From: Heligmosomoides polygyrus polygyrus
Taxonomy: Eukaryota; Nematoda; Chromadorea; Rhabditida; Heligmosomidae
Assembly (NCBI GenBank): GCA_947396885.1
Contig: OX377204.1
Coordinates: 56,159,139 to 56,223,138, forward strand
DNA length: 64,000 nt
Direction: 5' to 3'
Shown: one piece after another, positions 54,881-64,000 of the stretch
Numbering within the stretch: the stretch's first letter is position 1
Layout: the number at the start of each line of letters is the position of its first letter
Translations under genes and position numbers: made by a program
The notes under the pieces: model-generated
Database searches by the model: none
Seen by the model: only the letters and a program-made list of their open reading frames with translations
Told to the model about the DNA's origin: nothing

Positions 54881-55045
54881 TGAGCCTTCACCCGCGAGAC
54901 CTCAGACGGACAAAAAAATAGTGCATTCACAGTTCGCCTACAGTGTCTTCTTCCCTGAAAACAGAAAGTACAATACGTCTCCTTTGTATTTTAGAAGGAC
55001 CGCCCTCGCGATCTCAGTCATGTTGAGCTGCTTGAGCTCAGGAAA
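54881..55045 (+). repeat. BEL/Pao 3' LTR, truncated
   Basis: Matches the first 165 or so bases of the 5' LTR (GAAGGACCGCCCTCGCG in both) and then diverges near GAGCTC at 55,040. Confidence 0.75.
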
Positions 55046-55179
55046 GTTGTGCTATATACACTATTCACGTAAAACTGAACATTTTTTACAACACAGAACA
55101 CATTTAAAAGCAAACTGAACATCTCCATATTAAAAAAGAGTCTTCCTGTATGAATCAACTTGTATCACCTGTATGACCT

Positions 55180-57540
55180 GTGGTCCCGTTGATCATCGAC
55201 TTGCTCGAGCCGGCGCAGCAGCGTCTCCATTCGTCCCTTTCGCGTGCCAGAGTGGTCTAATGGATCCTGCTCGCTCGAGGGACACGAAGAGCGTCATATC
55301 TGTCGTTCAAGGCTTTCACGAAGAAGTCCGACAAACGCGTTAGTGGGCATCCGGCGTCTCTTGACATCCCGGAATCCAGTTGGCAACGGCTCTCGTCCAG
55401 TGGGTGTATGGGAAGGGCATTAAAGACCGACCCACCTAATTTTCGACAACTTGGCCCACGCGACAGCGTGTCTGATCTTCGAGCGTCGGCGGAGCTCGGA
55501 ACTCCGGAGGCCTTCTCTCACTTGCGTGAGTCGTGTCACTCCGAGCATCGTCCTCTCGATTCCACGCTGCGCGACGCTGATCGCGTGTTCCTCCTGCTTT
55601 CGTATAGCCCAGGCCTCTCAGGCCTATGTTAGGGCAGGAAGAACGGTGGAGCCGAACAAGTGGGTACGGAGTCGGACGTTATTCGTCTTCTTCGTGACTT
55701 CTTCGACGCTCTTGAAAGCTCCCCAAACCGCTTGTTTCCTACTGCTCAGCTCTGGCGCTAGGTCGTTGGCCATATTGACTTCGCGACCCAGATCCACGTA
55801 GCTGGAGCATTCGGAGATGTTCGTTCCGTTGAACGAGAATGGGGCATCACAAATTTGTCCGTTCCTTATGAACACCGTGTTCGTAAGATTCAGCTGCAGT
55901 TCAACATCCCCACATACACAATCGAAGTCGGCCAGCATTCGCTCCGCCTGGCTGATGCTCGGTGTTAAGGGCACGATGTCGTCAACGAAGCGCAGATGGT
56001 GCAGCTGCCGGCCGTCGACCTTCACTCCCGTGTCTTCCCACTCTAGTTCGCGCAGGGTGTTTTCGAGGGTTGCGCTGAAAAGCTTCGGCGATGTGGTATC
56101 TCTGCCGAACCCCTCTATTCACGTCGATGACAAATCCTTGTAGAATGGTGAGATTTTGGACGTGAATCCACTGTACAGCTCTCGAAGGACTGAGTATGAA
56201 CACACTGAGTGAGCAGGGCTTCGAGGACCGCTTCAGTTTCGACGGAGTCGAATGCCTTCTTCAGGTCGATGAACGTAAGGCACAGCGGCAGCTTGTACTC
56301 TCGCGATACTTCGATGAACATCGTACTGGATCGTACTGAATCCTCTCCGAAATTCTGCTTCTTCGCATGATATCTTCGTCCAGTGTTTTGCAAATCCTAT
56401 TCAGGATGACTCGAGTGAACAGCTTGCAGACTAAGGAAAGGAGGCAGTTCGGGCGATAGTTGCCGATGTCATGCACGTCTCCCTTCTTGTACAGCAAGAT
56501 AGTGCTTCTAGTCTACCACTTAGATGGAACCTTGCACTCCGACGGGTAGCGTGTGAGGGCCGCGCCTAGGTGTTAATGAGCGTTGGCGGGAGGTTCTTCA
56601 GGTGTTCGGGTCTGATCCTGCCGGGACCGGGTGCTGTACGTTTCTTCACCAACGAGAGGGTGTTTCGGATCTCGGAAGAACGAACAGAGGGAACGACGTA
56701 TCCATCCTGCAGAAGTTGGCATGGGGGCAGGTAGATGAGGCTATCGAATAGATCGGTGTAGAAGCCGTGGATGACCTTCTTCATTGTCCTTCTGAAACAA
56801 GTGACGTTCCACTAAGGCGTCGGAGATCATCTGGATCATCTTGATCTTGAAGTTGGCAAGGTTCTGACGGGCATTGCGGATGCTCAACTCTGCCTCTGCA
56901 GTTTCAGCCAACAACTCCGCCCTTCTCTCCTTAATATCTTCCTGTATTTCCGCTCTGCATAGCTTCGCAAGCTCGGACGTCAGTTGGTAGTTGCCTGCGC
57001 TCCTGCTGCTCCACACTGGCGTATCACCTAGAGAGTTTCCGGATACAGTCGTTTCTTGCTGGTCTTCAAGCTTTCAGCTCCCTTAGCACTATCGCGGAGA
57101 TGGTGCACGAAGCGATCATATTCTTCGTCAATATTTTCTATGACGGTGACTTCTCAGATGTCGGCAACAGAGTTGTAAAGGTCCCACTTGATGGTCTTCT
57201 GGAATTCCTCTTATTGAATTCGCGGCCTTCCCTCCTTGACGTGAAAAGAGAAACCTCGCGAAAAGGAGTTATGGACCGACCCCTTGTAACTTGGGAACAA
57301 CGAAGACGTCTGTCAGGCAATAGGTGGTCAATCACATTGCGGAACTGACCACCGGTGGATTCCAAGGTCCATCGTAGGGAGGGACGCTTCTGAAACTGTG
57401 AGTTTCCGTGGATGGTCTTGGTCGACATGATAAACTCAGACAGCCTTTCATCTTGCTCGTTCCACTCTAAACCGTAGGTTCCGATGTGAAGTTCTTCCAG
57501 ATACCTCTTTGGCCCGTTCTTCAAATCATACACTCTTCAA
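55180..57540 (-). pseudogene. Hookworm-type RTE relic, copy D (longest)
   Basis: Minus strand. An endonuclease end is at 57,533-57,140 (ELHIGTYGLEWNEQDERLS, EFIMSTKTIHGNSQFQK). A linker is at 57,016-56,741 (GNYQLTSELAKLCRAEIQED). RT entry follows (KKVIHGFYTDLFDSL; KKRTAPGPGRIRPEHLKNLP; LYKKGDVHDIGNYRPNCLL). The palm is at 56,393-56,115 (TFIDLKKAFDSVETEAVLEA), and LHHLRFVDDIVPLTPSISQA is near 56,000. A C-terminal region (GRGIE-type and RTTLARERDEW-type remains) runs to about 55,180. It covers most of the RTE protein but has about six frame breaks. The endonuclease N-terminus is missing. Confidence 0.85.
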
Positions 57541-58198
57541 GAAAGTCGTAGTGAATTTTTTGATTGATTTTTTATGACTTGTGACTTCTTATGACTATGC
57601 AACAAGGTGTATGCAGTGCTTAAAATTTTATAGCGAATTCATTTTTATTCAACCTTCTTTCTTTTTTAACTTTTGATAGAGCGGCAAATCTAAGTGTGTT
57701 GAAGAGAGAAATCGCGCCATGCAATGTCCTAAGAAAGTCGCGATTTTGTTTTGATTAGTAGAGAAGATCCTTCGGTGGCGATGTCCGTTCCTCCACGTGG
57801 TGCCACTGGAAACTGTTCGCTCTGCGAGCTAAGGCGAACACGGACACTCGATTGCAGGCAACAGGCCATTGTGACAGGCCGGCATACGAACGTCTTATGT
57901 CGCAAAAAAAGCAACCGTTTCGCAATCCAAAATAGGACGAATATAGGTTTTATAAGCCGCGATGAGAACCTTGCTATCCCTTGTTGTGAGGGACGGCCTT
58001 GAATATGTGATTCGGAACAAGTTTTTGTAGTGTGGGCGAAAGTCTAAAGCATCAGTGCATCGGAATCGCAGGTCCTTAATTTCGTTGACTGTTGCTATTG
58101 ATGAAACGTTGATATGATAGTTTATGGGTGTAAGAGACTGTCCTATTCTCATTTTAGAGCTTTTACTCTCTGGCAGGGGTAGTTGCCAATCCTCAGAC
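57541..58198. other. LINE-like trace, otherwise nothing recognised
   Basis: A minus-strand 85-codon frame at 58,152-57,895 ends LIAAYKTYIRPILDCETVAF, which resembles the post-RT A-Y-x-x-Y-V-R-P-x-L-E-Y block of Jockey/CR1-type LINEs. The rest shows nothing. Confidence 0.45.
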
Positions 58199-58286
58199 CA
58201 TTTTCATATCAACTAATGGGTGGGGATTCTTCCTGTATAACTCGCTCTCTCCGTTCAGACATATGCGTCAGACCCTTCCCCTCTTA
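58199..58286. repeat. Isolated arm of the ACAAG foldback family
   Basis: GGGGATTCTTCCTGTATAAC then TCCGTTCAGACATATGCG and CAGACCCTTCCC match the right arm end of the elements at 37,867-39,319 and 59,456-59,774. No partner arm is adjacent. Confidence 0.6.
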
Positions 58287-59060
58287 ACCGATCGGGGTGG
58301 GAGAACGTGATTATAACGGCCGACGGAAAGGTTTCACAGCAGGGGGAACAGACAATCACTATTGATCGATATTATTGATGTTATGAATGCATCCATCGTG
58401 CGTTGTGATTCAGAAATCGTGCTGCAGATGTTGCTCAACGCGCGCGGGGATTCAGAAGCCCTGTCACTAAATCTAAATCAGAAGACGTGTCAGAGATCGA
58501 TCAGGCAATCATTTGATAGATTTTCTGTGATGACGATTAGGCGTCCCCGGATCGACCATTCACCACTGCAGTGATTCTGCGTGGAAAAAATGTATGCAAT
58601 TCAACATTGTGAGACGTCGTAGGAGTTTCGGGAAGTGACCAGAATCAATGAGGCGCTCAGTATCCGGGCACCGAGCCACTATTACACCAGAGCTTTGATT
58701 CAGAGGCAGAACTGTTTTGGAGATCCTAATTACCTGTAAAATTTAACAAGCCTCTTCAAATTATGCCGCTAGACAATTTCTCGTTGGGCATTCGAATGAC
58801 ACTTTTGGAGTACTCGAATAATTTTGGCTTCCTGGGAAATTTTAAATATTCGAACGGTTTCGAATACCGAACATTTTCGAGCATTCGAAATCAAATATAA
58901 TCCAAAAACGCGACTTTTCTGAATATTCGAATTCGAACACATTCGAAAAACGCGATTTTTTGAACACTCGAATTCGAATACATTCAAAAAATGCGATTTT
59001 TTGAATATTCGAAATAGAATATTCAAATTCGAATGAAAATCATTCGAGTACCTATACGAA
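58287..59060 (+). repeat. Dispersed repeat, copy 2
   Basis: Same orientation and order as 29,935-30,690: an ATCGAT-type start, GATTAGGCGTC near 58,534, GTTTTGGAGATCCTAATT near 58,712, TTTTAAATATTCGAACgGTTT near 58,840 and a palindromic ATTCGAAT-rich end. The spacing agrees within about 20 bases. Confidence 0.75.
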
Positions 59061-59455
59061 TGGGTCACAAGTGTACTCCACGATATCCCGTAGAAGTAAA
59101 ATGCGTGGCGCATTCCAAAGGGAATTGAATAGCACCATCCTTTATCCCCTAATTTAGTGATTGCTACCAAATTGGCTATATTGGGACTGAAATGGAGTAA
59201 ACTAGGGGGTTTTGTGTTATTTTGCCTTTACGTGTTTCATAATTCTGCTTCCACTCCTTTTCGAGCTCTTCCGTCCCGCATTCCATTCCATTCATTTTTT
59301 TTTTTTGAAAAATTGTTGCACGCATCTCTGTTCAGAAAGCAGCTGTAACAACTGATGGGTTTGCACCGATTGATCCCATAATTGCGAGTATGCAATCGAG
59401 TTTCGCGGTTCTTTGCTACGCTCCCGCCCGCCCAGCCATGCTGTCCGTTCCTCTG

Positions 59456-59774
59456 ACAAGGGAAGTGTCTGAAGCGCCTATCTGAACGGCAGAGCGTGTC
59501 ACATAGGAAGAATCTCCACCCCTCAACTAGTATAAATATGTGTTTCTTTTTTACCAAGTCGTTAAACCCAAAGAGAAGGGGGTTCTCGAAGTTAGTATAG
59601 AATCGGTACCCCATGAGCACTCGGCGGTCTCTTGAACGCACGCAATGCCACCGCCATCTTGTGTTTAACGACGTGGTAAAAAAAGAAACACATTTTTATA
59701 CTACTCGAGGATTGGACTCTTTCTATATGACACGATCTCCTCGTTCAGACATACGCTGTATAACATTCCCTTGT
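59456..59774. mobile_element. 319-bp foldback MITE with ACAAGGG ends
   Basis: Left arm 59,456-59,577 and right arm 59,652-59,774 are inverted copies (CTATCTGAACGG, AAATATGTGTTTCTTTTTT). Ends ACAAGGGAA and TTCCCTTGT. Arms match the outer arms of the 37.87-39.32 kb foldback. A target duplication is not clear. Confidence 0.85.
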
Positions 59775-61690
59775 GTTGCCGTTCTATTGGTGCCAGACTG
59801 GTCTACGATAGGTGAAGCACTGACTTCTCCATAGGGTGGCCACCACAATTCATTCTATGTATAGCCGAGAAACGTGTTCAATTTGCGTCCACAACATCAC
59901 AAAATAGAGTGAGTGGTTGGAGCATCCCAAACAAGGAGTGATTGAGTGAGGATGTCCTATACCTCTATTATTTATTTGTTTTATTTATTCAAGGCATAGA
60001 CAAATGTCTAGCACTCAAAATGTTAGGAAACATAAAAAATAAACGAACAGCATAAAATGGTGATAGTAGCCATCAGCCATGTAAGCAACTATTGCAAGTA
60101 ACGTATTTAGCAGCGTGCATTAACTTTTAACATTAGGCAAATCTTCTACAGGTCTGGGCTGAGAGTATCCCCAGATCTTCGTACTCGCCCAGAAGCGGGC
60201 TGAATTCTTTGAGGATTCGATAGGCTAAGAAGACTGACCTGATTCGCGATTTAGCCACTGTGACTAGGAGTTTCAACTTTCCTCTCATGGTTCTACTCAG
60301 AATACCATCAAAGGACTTTCTCTTGTCAACGAAAGCCTTACTCGCGAGAGCATCCTGGGAAGGTCAGCGATTTTCTTCTATTCCTCAGGGAAGAAAGGCC
60401 AAAGAGCGCAGTCCGTTGAGCACCAATAGAAACGGGGAGAGAGGACAACAACAACCATTTGATGATCGACGAGCTTAAGCGTGATTGACCTTACTAGGAA
60501 AGGGCATCCTTTGACGTTTGATGTGGGTATCGCGGACACCCAATAGGGAGTCTCCTCGGCCACAAGAGTTTCTTAACAAGAGAATAACAGGAGAAAGCAC
60601 AAGTGTTTTTCAGCTGTTTTGCCCTTATGTGGTGAATAAACATGTCCAGTCCCTATGTATCGCCCAAAGGCTCCTTGCGTATTTGACTTCGAGGATGATA
60701 TCCTGCATATCTCCTAGACATATAACGTGTGCAGCTTTGCGTTTCCATTCTTTGGAAGAGCCTGTAAAAATCCTACCTGTAATTAGACTATTAGGTTGTC
60801 AAAAATGCCTTCTTCTAGTCCATGACACTACTGAGAGCCTACTGGCTTAAAGAAATCTACTCCAGTTCCTAAGTTGTAGCCGTCGAAATTTCTTGGAGGT
60901 TAGCTTACCATATCTGATTGGAGTAATCTCGAGTTTACGAGTCGAAAAATGTGACAAATTGAAAAACATTCCGAACACAATTTCCGGTGAATTTGGTGGT
61001 TTTCACTTCGGGAACAAGTGCTTGAAACATGCTCTCTGGTCCGTAGCTGCTCACCAGACTTTTCACCGTTCCACTTCATTGGTCGTACTAACATCTTTAC
61101 ATAGAAGACTCTCATAGCTTGATAACGTGTTTGCGTCATGTCATTTCTTTCACATGGTATTTTTCTAGCCAAAACAGAACAAAAATATCTCACCGATGCA
61201 AACAGGAGCAGTGTAATCATTAGAGCGGCTTCGAAGAACTGAAACTGTGCTGCATAGCTTCAATGTATTGGAAGCCCTTTTCCTCATCAACACATTATTG
61301 CCCTTGAAAGGATTCGTCACTAATCCTTTGTGCGCTACCACTGAGAAATTCGAACCTATGAATGCGGAGCAATTATTGTAGCGGATAGCAAGTCACGCAT
61401 TAATTGCAACAGATCATCTGTAATTAAATAAGCGAGCAGCTATTCATCAATCGCATCTGCCGCAATTCCTTTTAATAATTCTGGTCAAGTCAAAACGTTT
61501 TGAAAGCAAAAATATTCTAATTATCTCGCCTCGATTTCAGTATTACCATTCTCTCGTTAGCCTTTGAACAAGCAAGCTTATGTCTGTGGATTTCGACAAC
61601 TCGATACAGCTATATCCGAAAGTGACCACTGATAGAACCAACTGGATGAAGAGACAAGTATCCTACTATATATAAGCGAGAACGGTCGTT
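59775..61690. other. No gene recognised
   Basis: Short open frames only. A TTTATT-rich patch lies near 59,968-59,990. At its right edge, TACTATATATAAGCGAGAAC near 61,663 resembles the 5' end of some Helitron families, followed by TTGTCTCTGTGCGTGTTTG. Confidence 0.4.
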
Positions 61691-61794
61691 TGTCTCTGTG
61701 CGTGTTTGCTTGCACAGAAGTGCTGGAGGAGTGTGTTGGAGGAAAGTGTGGGGATGGGGGTTGCAGTTGTGTGGTGTCATTTATGCCGTGTTGA

Positions 61795-62195
61795 GAGAGG
61801 CCAGAAGACGTGTCGCCAATGTCACGCAAAGAGCATCAGGTGCCTGGGTTGAGAAGGGGTGTCACCAATGTCGCGAAGGGCCCGTTTGGATACAGGCGAC
61901 GTGTCGCTGATGTCGTGCCAGGGGTTCCGAATTCACACGACTTGTCTACGATGTCGGTCAAAGCACGTCCGGATTGAGAACACATATCACCGGCGTCGTT
62001 CATCAACCGTCCGCTTTCAGAAGAGGTGTCACCGATGTCGCGCCAGCGGTTCCGGATTCACACAACGTGTCAACGATGTCGCGCAAACCACGTCCAGCTT
62101 GAGAAGACATGTCACTGACGTTGTTCATCAGGTGCTTGGGTTCAGAAGAGGTGTTACTGATGTCGCGAAAGGCCTGTCCCTATTCAGGCGACGTG
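61795..62195. repeat. Minisatellite, 42-bp units in a 125-bp higher-order repeat
   Basis: Units alternate an ACGTGTCxCxxATGTCGCG block with a TTCAGAAG or TTGAGAAG block. Three-unit groups repeat: GGTTCCGaATTCACACG starts at 61,923 and again (GGTTCCGGATTCACACA) at 62,048, 125 bp later. Open frames here are repeat artefacts. Confidence 0.8.
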
Positions 62196-62830
62196 TTACC
62201 AGTGAAGGGGTACCAGTAATGGGGAGCGGTGAAGGATGGTGGTCCAGTAAGGAGGGACCGGTAAAGGGTTGACCAATAAAGGGGGTACCAGTGAAGGTGG
62301 GGCCAACAGTGGGACCGGTGAAGGGGGGAGGGGGTGGGTTCCAGTGATGGATGGATCCAGTAATGGGGACCGGTGAAGGATAGGGAGACCAGTGAAGAAG
62401 GGAACAGTAAATCGAGGTCCAGTGAAGGTGAGGGCGGTAGTAGGGACCGATGAAGAGGAGGGGGGGGGACCAGTGAAGGATGAACCGGAAAGGGGTTGAC
62501 AATGAAGGGAGACCACCGAAGAGGGACCAGTAAAAGGGGGACCAGTGGGAGTGGGACCGGTGAAGGAGGGGGGAGGGGATCCAGTGAAGGTGGGGGAGGG
62601 GCTGTAAAGGGTTCTCCAATAAAGGGAACCAATTAAGGTGGGACTAGTAATGGGGAGCGGTGAAGGGGGTAGGGGTCCAGTGAAGGAGACCAGTAAATGG
62701 GGTACCAGTGAAGGACAAGTCAATGGGGGACCAGTGAGGGAGCCAATAAAGAGAACACCAATTCAGAGGGTTTAGCAAAGGGTCCAGTAATAGAACCTCT
62801 AAAGGGGGACCATTACTACTAAATAGAACG
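62196..62830. repeat. G-rich minisatellite, about 15-20-bp units
   Basis: Dozens of units of the form GGGACCAGTGAAGGrGG, purine-biased on the plus strand with frequent GGG and GGGG runs. It may form G-quadruplexes. The long proline-rich frames on the minus strand are repeat translation, not genes. Confidence 0.9.
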
Positions 62831-63002
62831 AGTACTTCAGAGAATGAATCGCTTACTTGGAATAGAGGGTGAGGCCCCATAGGAGCAGTTTTGAAGATTT
62901 TGTCCTACCGTGTTCTGCTATACCATTCTATATAGCAAAACCTTTTTTTTCTAATGAATGAGAGAAGGCCTGAAGAGGACAAGAAAACGTTTGGGGTGTT
63001 CT

Positions 63003-63090
63003 ATTTTCCGGGTTTGGGGCGAAGCCCCCAACCAGAAGTTTGGCGGCAGGGAGGCCGTTGGACGTCTGGTGTAAATATATCCTGACATCA
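63003..63090. repeat. Second copy of the GC hairpin motif
   Basis: TTCTATTTTCCGGGTTTGGG and then GCGAAGCCCCCAACCAGAAG closely match 21,898-21,932. The second inverted arm found at 21,959 is not preserved. It again lies downstream of minisatellite DNA. Confidence 0.6.
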
Positions 63091-63149
63091 GTGAGGGGCG
63101 TGAAGTGACGTAGTACGTACTGCGACATCGTGGAGTTCCTGAAGAGCTC

Positions 63150-64000
63150 ATAGAGTGGGAACGATCTCTCTACTCTTCTCCAAAGACTCGTGCTCAAGCT
63201 GCAGCTGGAACCTCGATGGAGTTCCCCATCTCTGTCGTAGCACACCAGGATTCTGCGCTTTCCCCACTTCTTGTTGTCGTCATGGATGCCATCACACGAG
63301 ATCCTCAGAAGCCCGTGCCTTGATTGTTGCTCTGTGTTGATGGCGTAATGCTCTCTAGTAGTGATGATAAAGGTGAATTCGATCGAGAGGTGCAAGCACG
63401 GTGTGATCGCATGGAGCTCCTTCGACTCAGGTTGAACGCGAAGAAGACCGAGTATCTAACGTCGGACCTTACGAAGTGAGCCCATCAAGGTTAACGGCAT
63501 TAACCGTCTACGCATTTCAATCTTTACTTATATGGGATCAGCAATAGCGTCTGACGATAAACTGATGGTTGATGTGAATTCACACGTGAATGTGGCATGG
63601 TTCAAGCGGCTGGCGTGCTATGCGATAGGAAGATACCAGTGCGTTAAAAGTCAAAATCCACAGAGCAGTAGTCTGGCCAGTAGCGTACGGCGCCTAGTAT
63701 TGGCCTGCGATAAACGTAGCTTAAGAGGGCCTCAGCGTGATGGAGACGAAGGACGCTGGAGGGCTGGAGTCGCGCGCATGGACCATTCCAAACGATGCCA
63801 TTGGGCAGAAACTCGGTGTCGCGACGGTGCTGCCAAGATGCGCAAAGCTCGGTGCGCTCTGAGCCGCCTACGATGGAACGGCCACGTTCTTCGTGGAAAC
63901 AAGAATCGTCTGAAAGATAGGCATTAACTTCGAGATAATTGGAAACCGGCCCAGAGCGCACCAAAAGCAGCGCTGGGCTGATACCTTTCACAAGGACTTG
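63150..64000 (+). pseudogene. RTE 3' part, same family as 16.7-19.2 kb, running off the window
   Basis: Plus strand. WNLDGVPHL and VMDA then PFS-type RT remains are near 63,200-63,300. LLRLRLNAKKTEYLTSDL is near 63,420, TYMGSAIASDDKLMVDVNSH near 63,525, and ALSRLRWNGHVLRGNKNRL near 63,860. QRWADTFHKDL closes the window. It matches, in order and wording, the C-terminal half of the minus-strand RTE at 16,680-19,170. Several stops and shifts; not functional. Confidence 0.8.

Larger units (their letters stand above)
49100..55045 (+). mobile_element. BEL/Pao LTR retrotransposon relic, internally deleted
   Basis: Direct repeats starting TG at 49,100 and 54,881 share TCACCCGCGAGACCTCAGACG and long following text, and mark the LTRs. 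Between them are a BEL-type Gag, a DUF1758-like protease split by an RTE insertion (51,475-53,447), and a short membrane-type frame. RT, RNase H and integrase are missing, so it is a dead, deleted copy. Confidence 0.8.

Noticed and set aside
55240..55310. tRNA-Ser-like text
   Set aside because: It lies in the decayed C-terminal coding of RTE copy D, which explains it better.
62128..62723. Long overlapping minus-strand proline-rich frames
   Set aside because: All three frames read the G-rich minisatellite; the repetitive P/S/T/L text follows the DNA repeat and has no start context or domain.
1..64000. CRISPR arrays, bacterial operons or phage content
   Set aside because: No regular short repeats with unique spacers and no bacterial-type gene packing; all coding is eukaryotic transposon type.

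Overview
The window looks like repeat-dense nuclear DNA of a nematode, most likely a strongylid such as a hookworm. I infer this from several copies of an RTE-clade LINE whose protein text resembles those abundant in hookworm gene sets, from Ty3-like, BEL/Pao and mariner elements typical of nematodes, and from TA-flanked MITEs. I saw no complete host gene. The only host-like coding trace is a short exon resembling a receptor guanylyl cyclase ligand-binding domain, next to a 200-base assembly gap at 39,798.

Region 1 (1-12,957) is one large LTR retroelement, cut at its 5' end by the window edge. In order it carries the end of the 5' LTR, an initiator-Met-like primer binding site, a 1.6-kb leader with a strong splice donor, Gag with a CCHC knuckle, a signal-peptide-to-transmembrane glycoprotein-like region, protease, RT-RNase H, integrase, a splice acceptor, a third coding block ending in a UPF1/NAM7-like SF1 helicase, a 13-bp hairpin, a polypurine tract and a 359-bp 3' LTR. 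Stops and frameshifts break it, but long stretches remain open. A second, more decayed copy of the helicase 3' half lies at 34,770-35,350. It is followed by the same hairpin and purine-rich tract, so the helicase seems to belong to a repeated element family. This is the most novel content of the window.

Region 2 (13-40 kb) is a patchwork of LINE pieces, TA-flanked MITEs, a mariner element (31,396-32,502), ATCGAT-rich and ATTCGAAT-rich satellite-like DNA, and long foldback (inverted-repeat) elements at 27.25-28.95 and 37.87-39.32 kb.

Region 3 (40-49 kb) holds two more foldbacks. One is a 5.7-kb inverted repeat (42,700-48,446) whose left arm carries a 492-bp MITE with a 9-bp target duplication; the right arm preserves the empty site.

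Region 4 (49-64 kb) holds a BEL/Pao relic split by an RTE insertion, a long decayed RTE copy (55.2-57.5 kb), a second copy of the 29.9-30.7 kb repeat, a small foldback, two minisatellites near 62 kb, and an RTE 3' end running off the window. The genes present serve element replication (Gag, protease, RT, integrase, transposase, endonuclease). The helicase and the glycoprotein-like region are the cargo without an obvious standard role.
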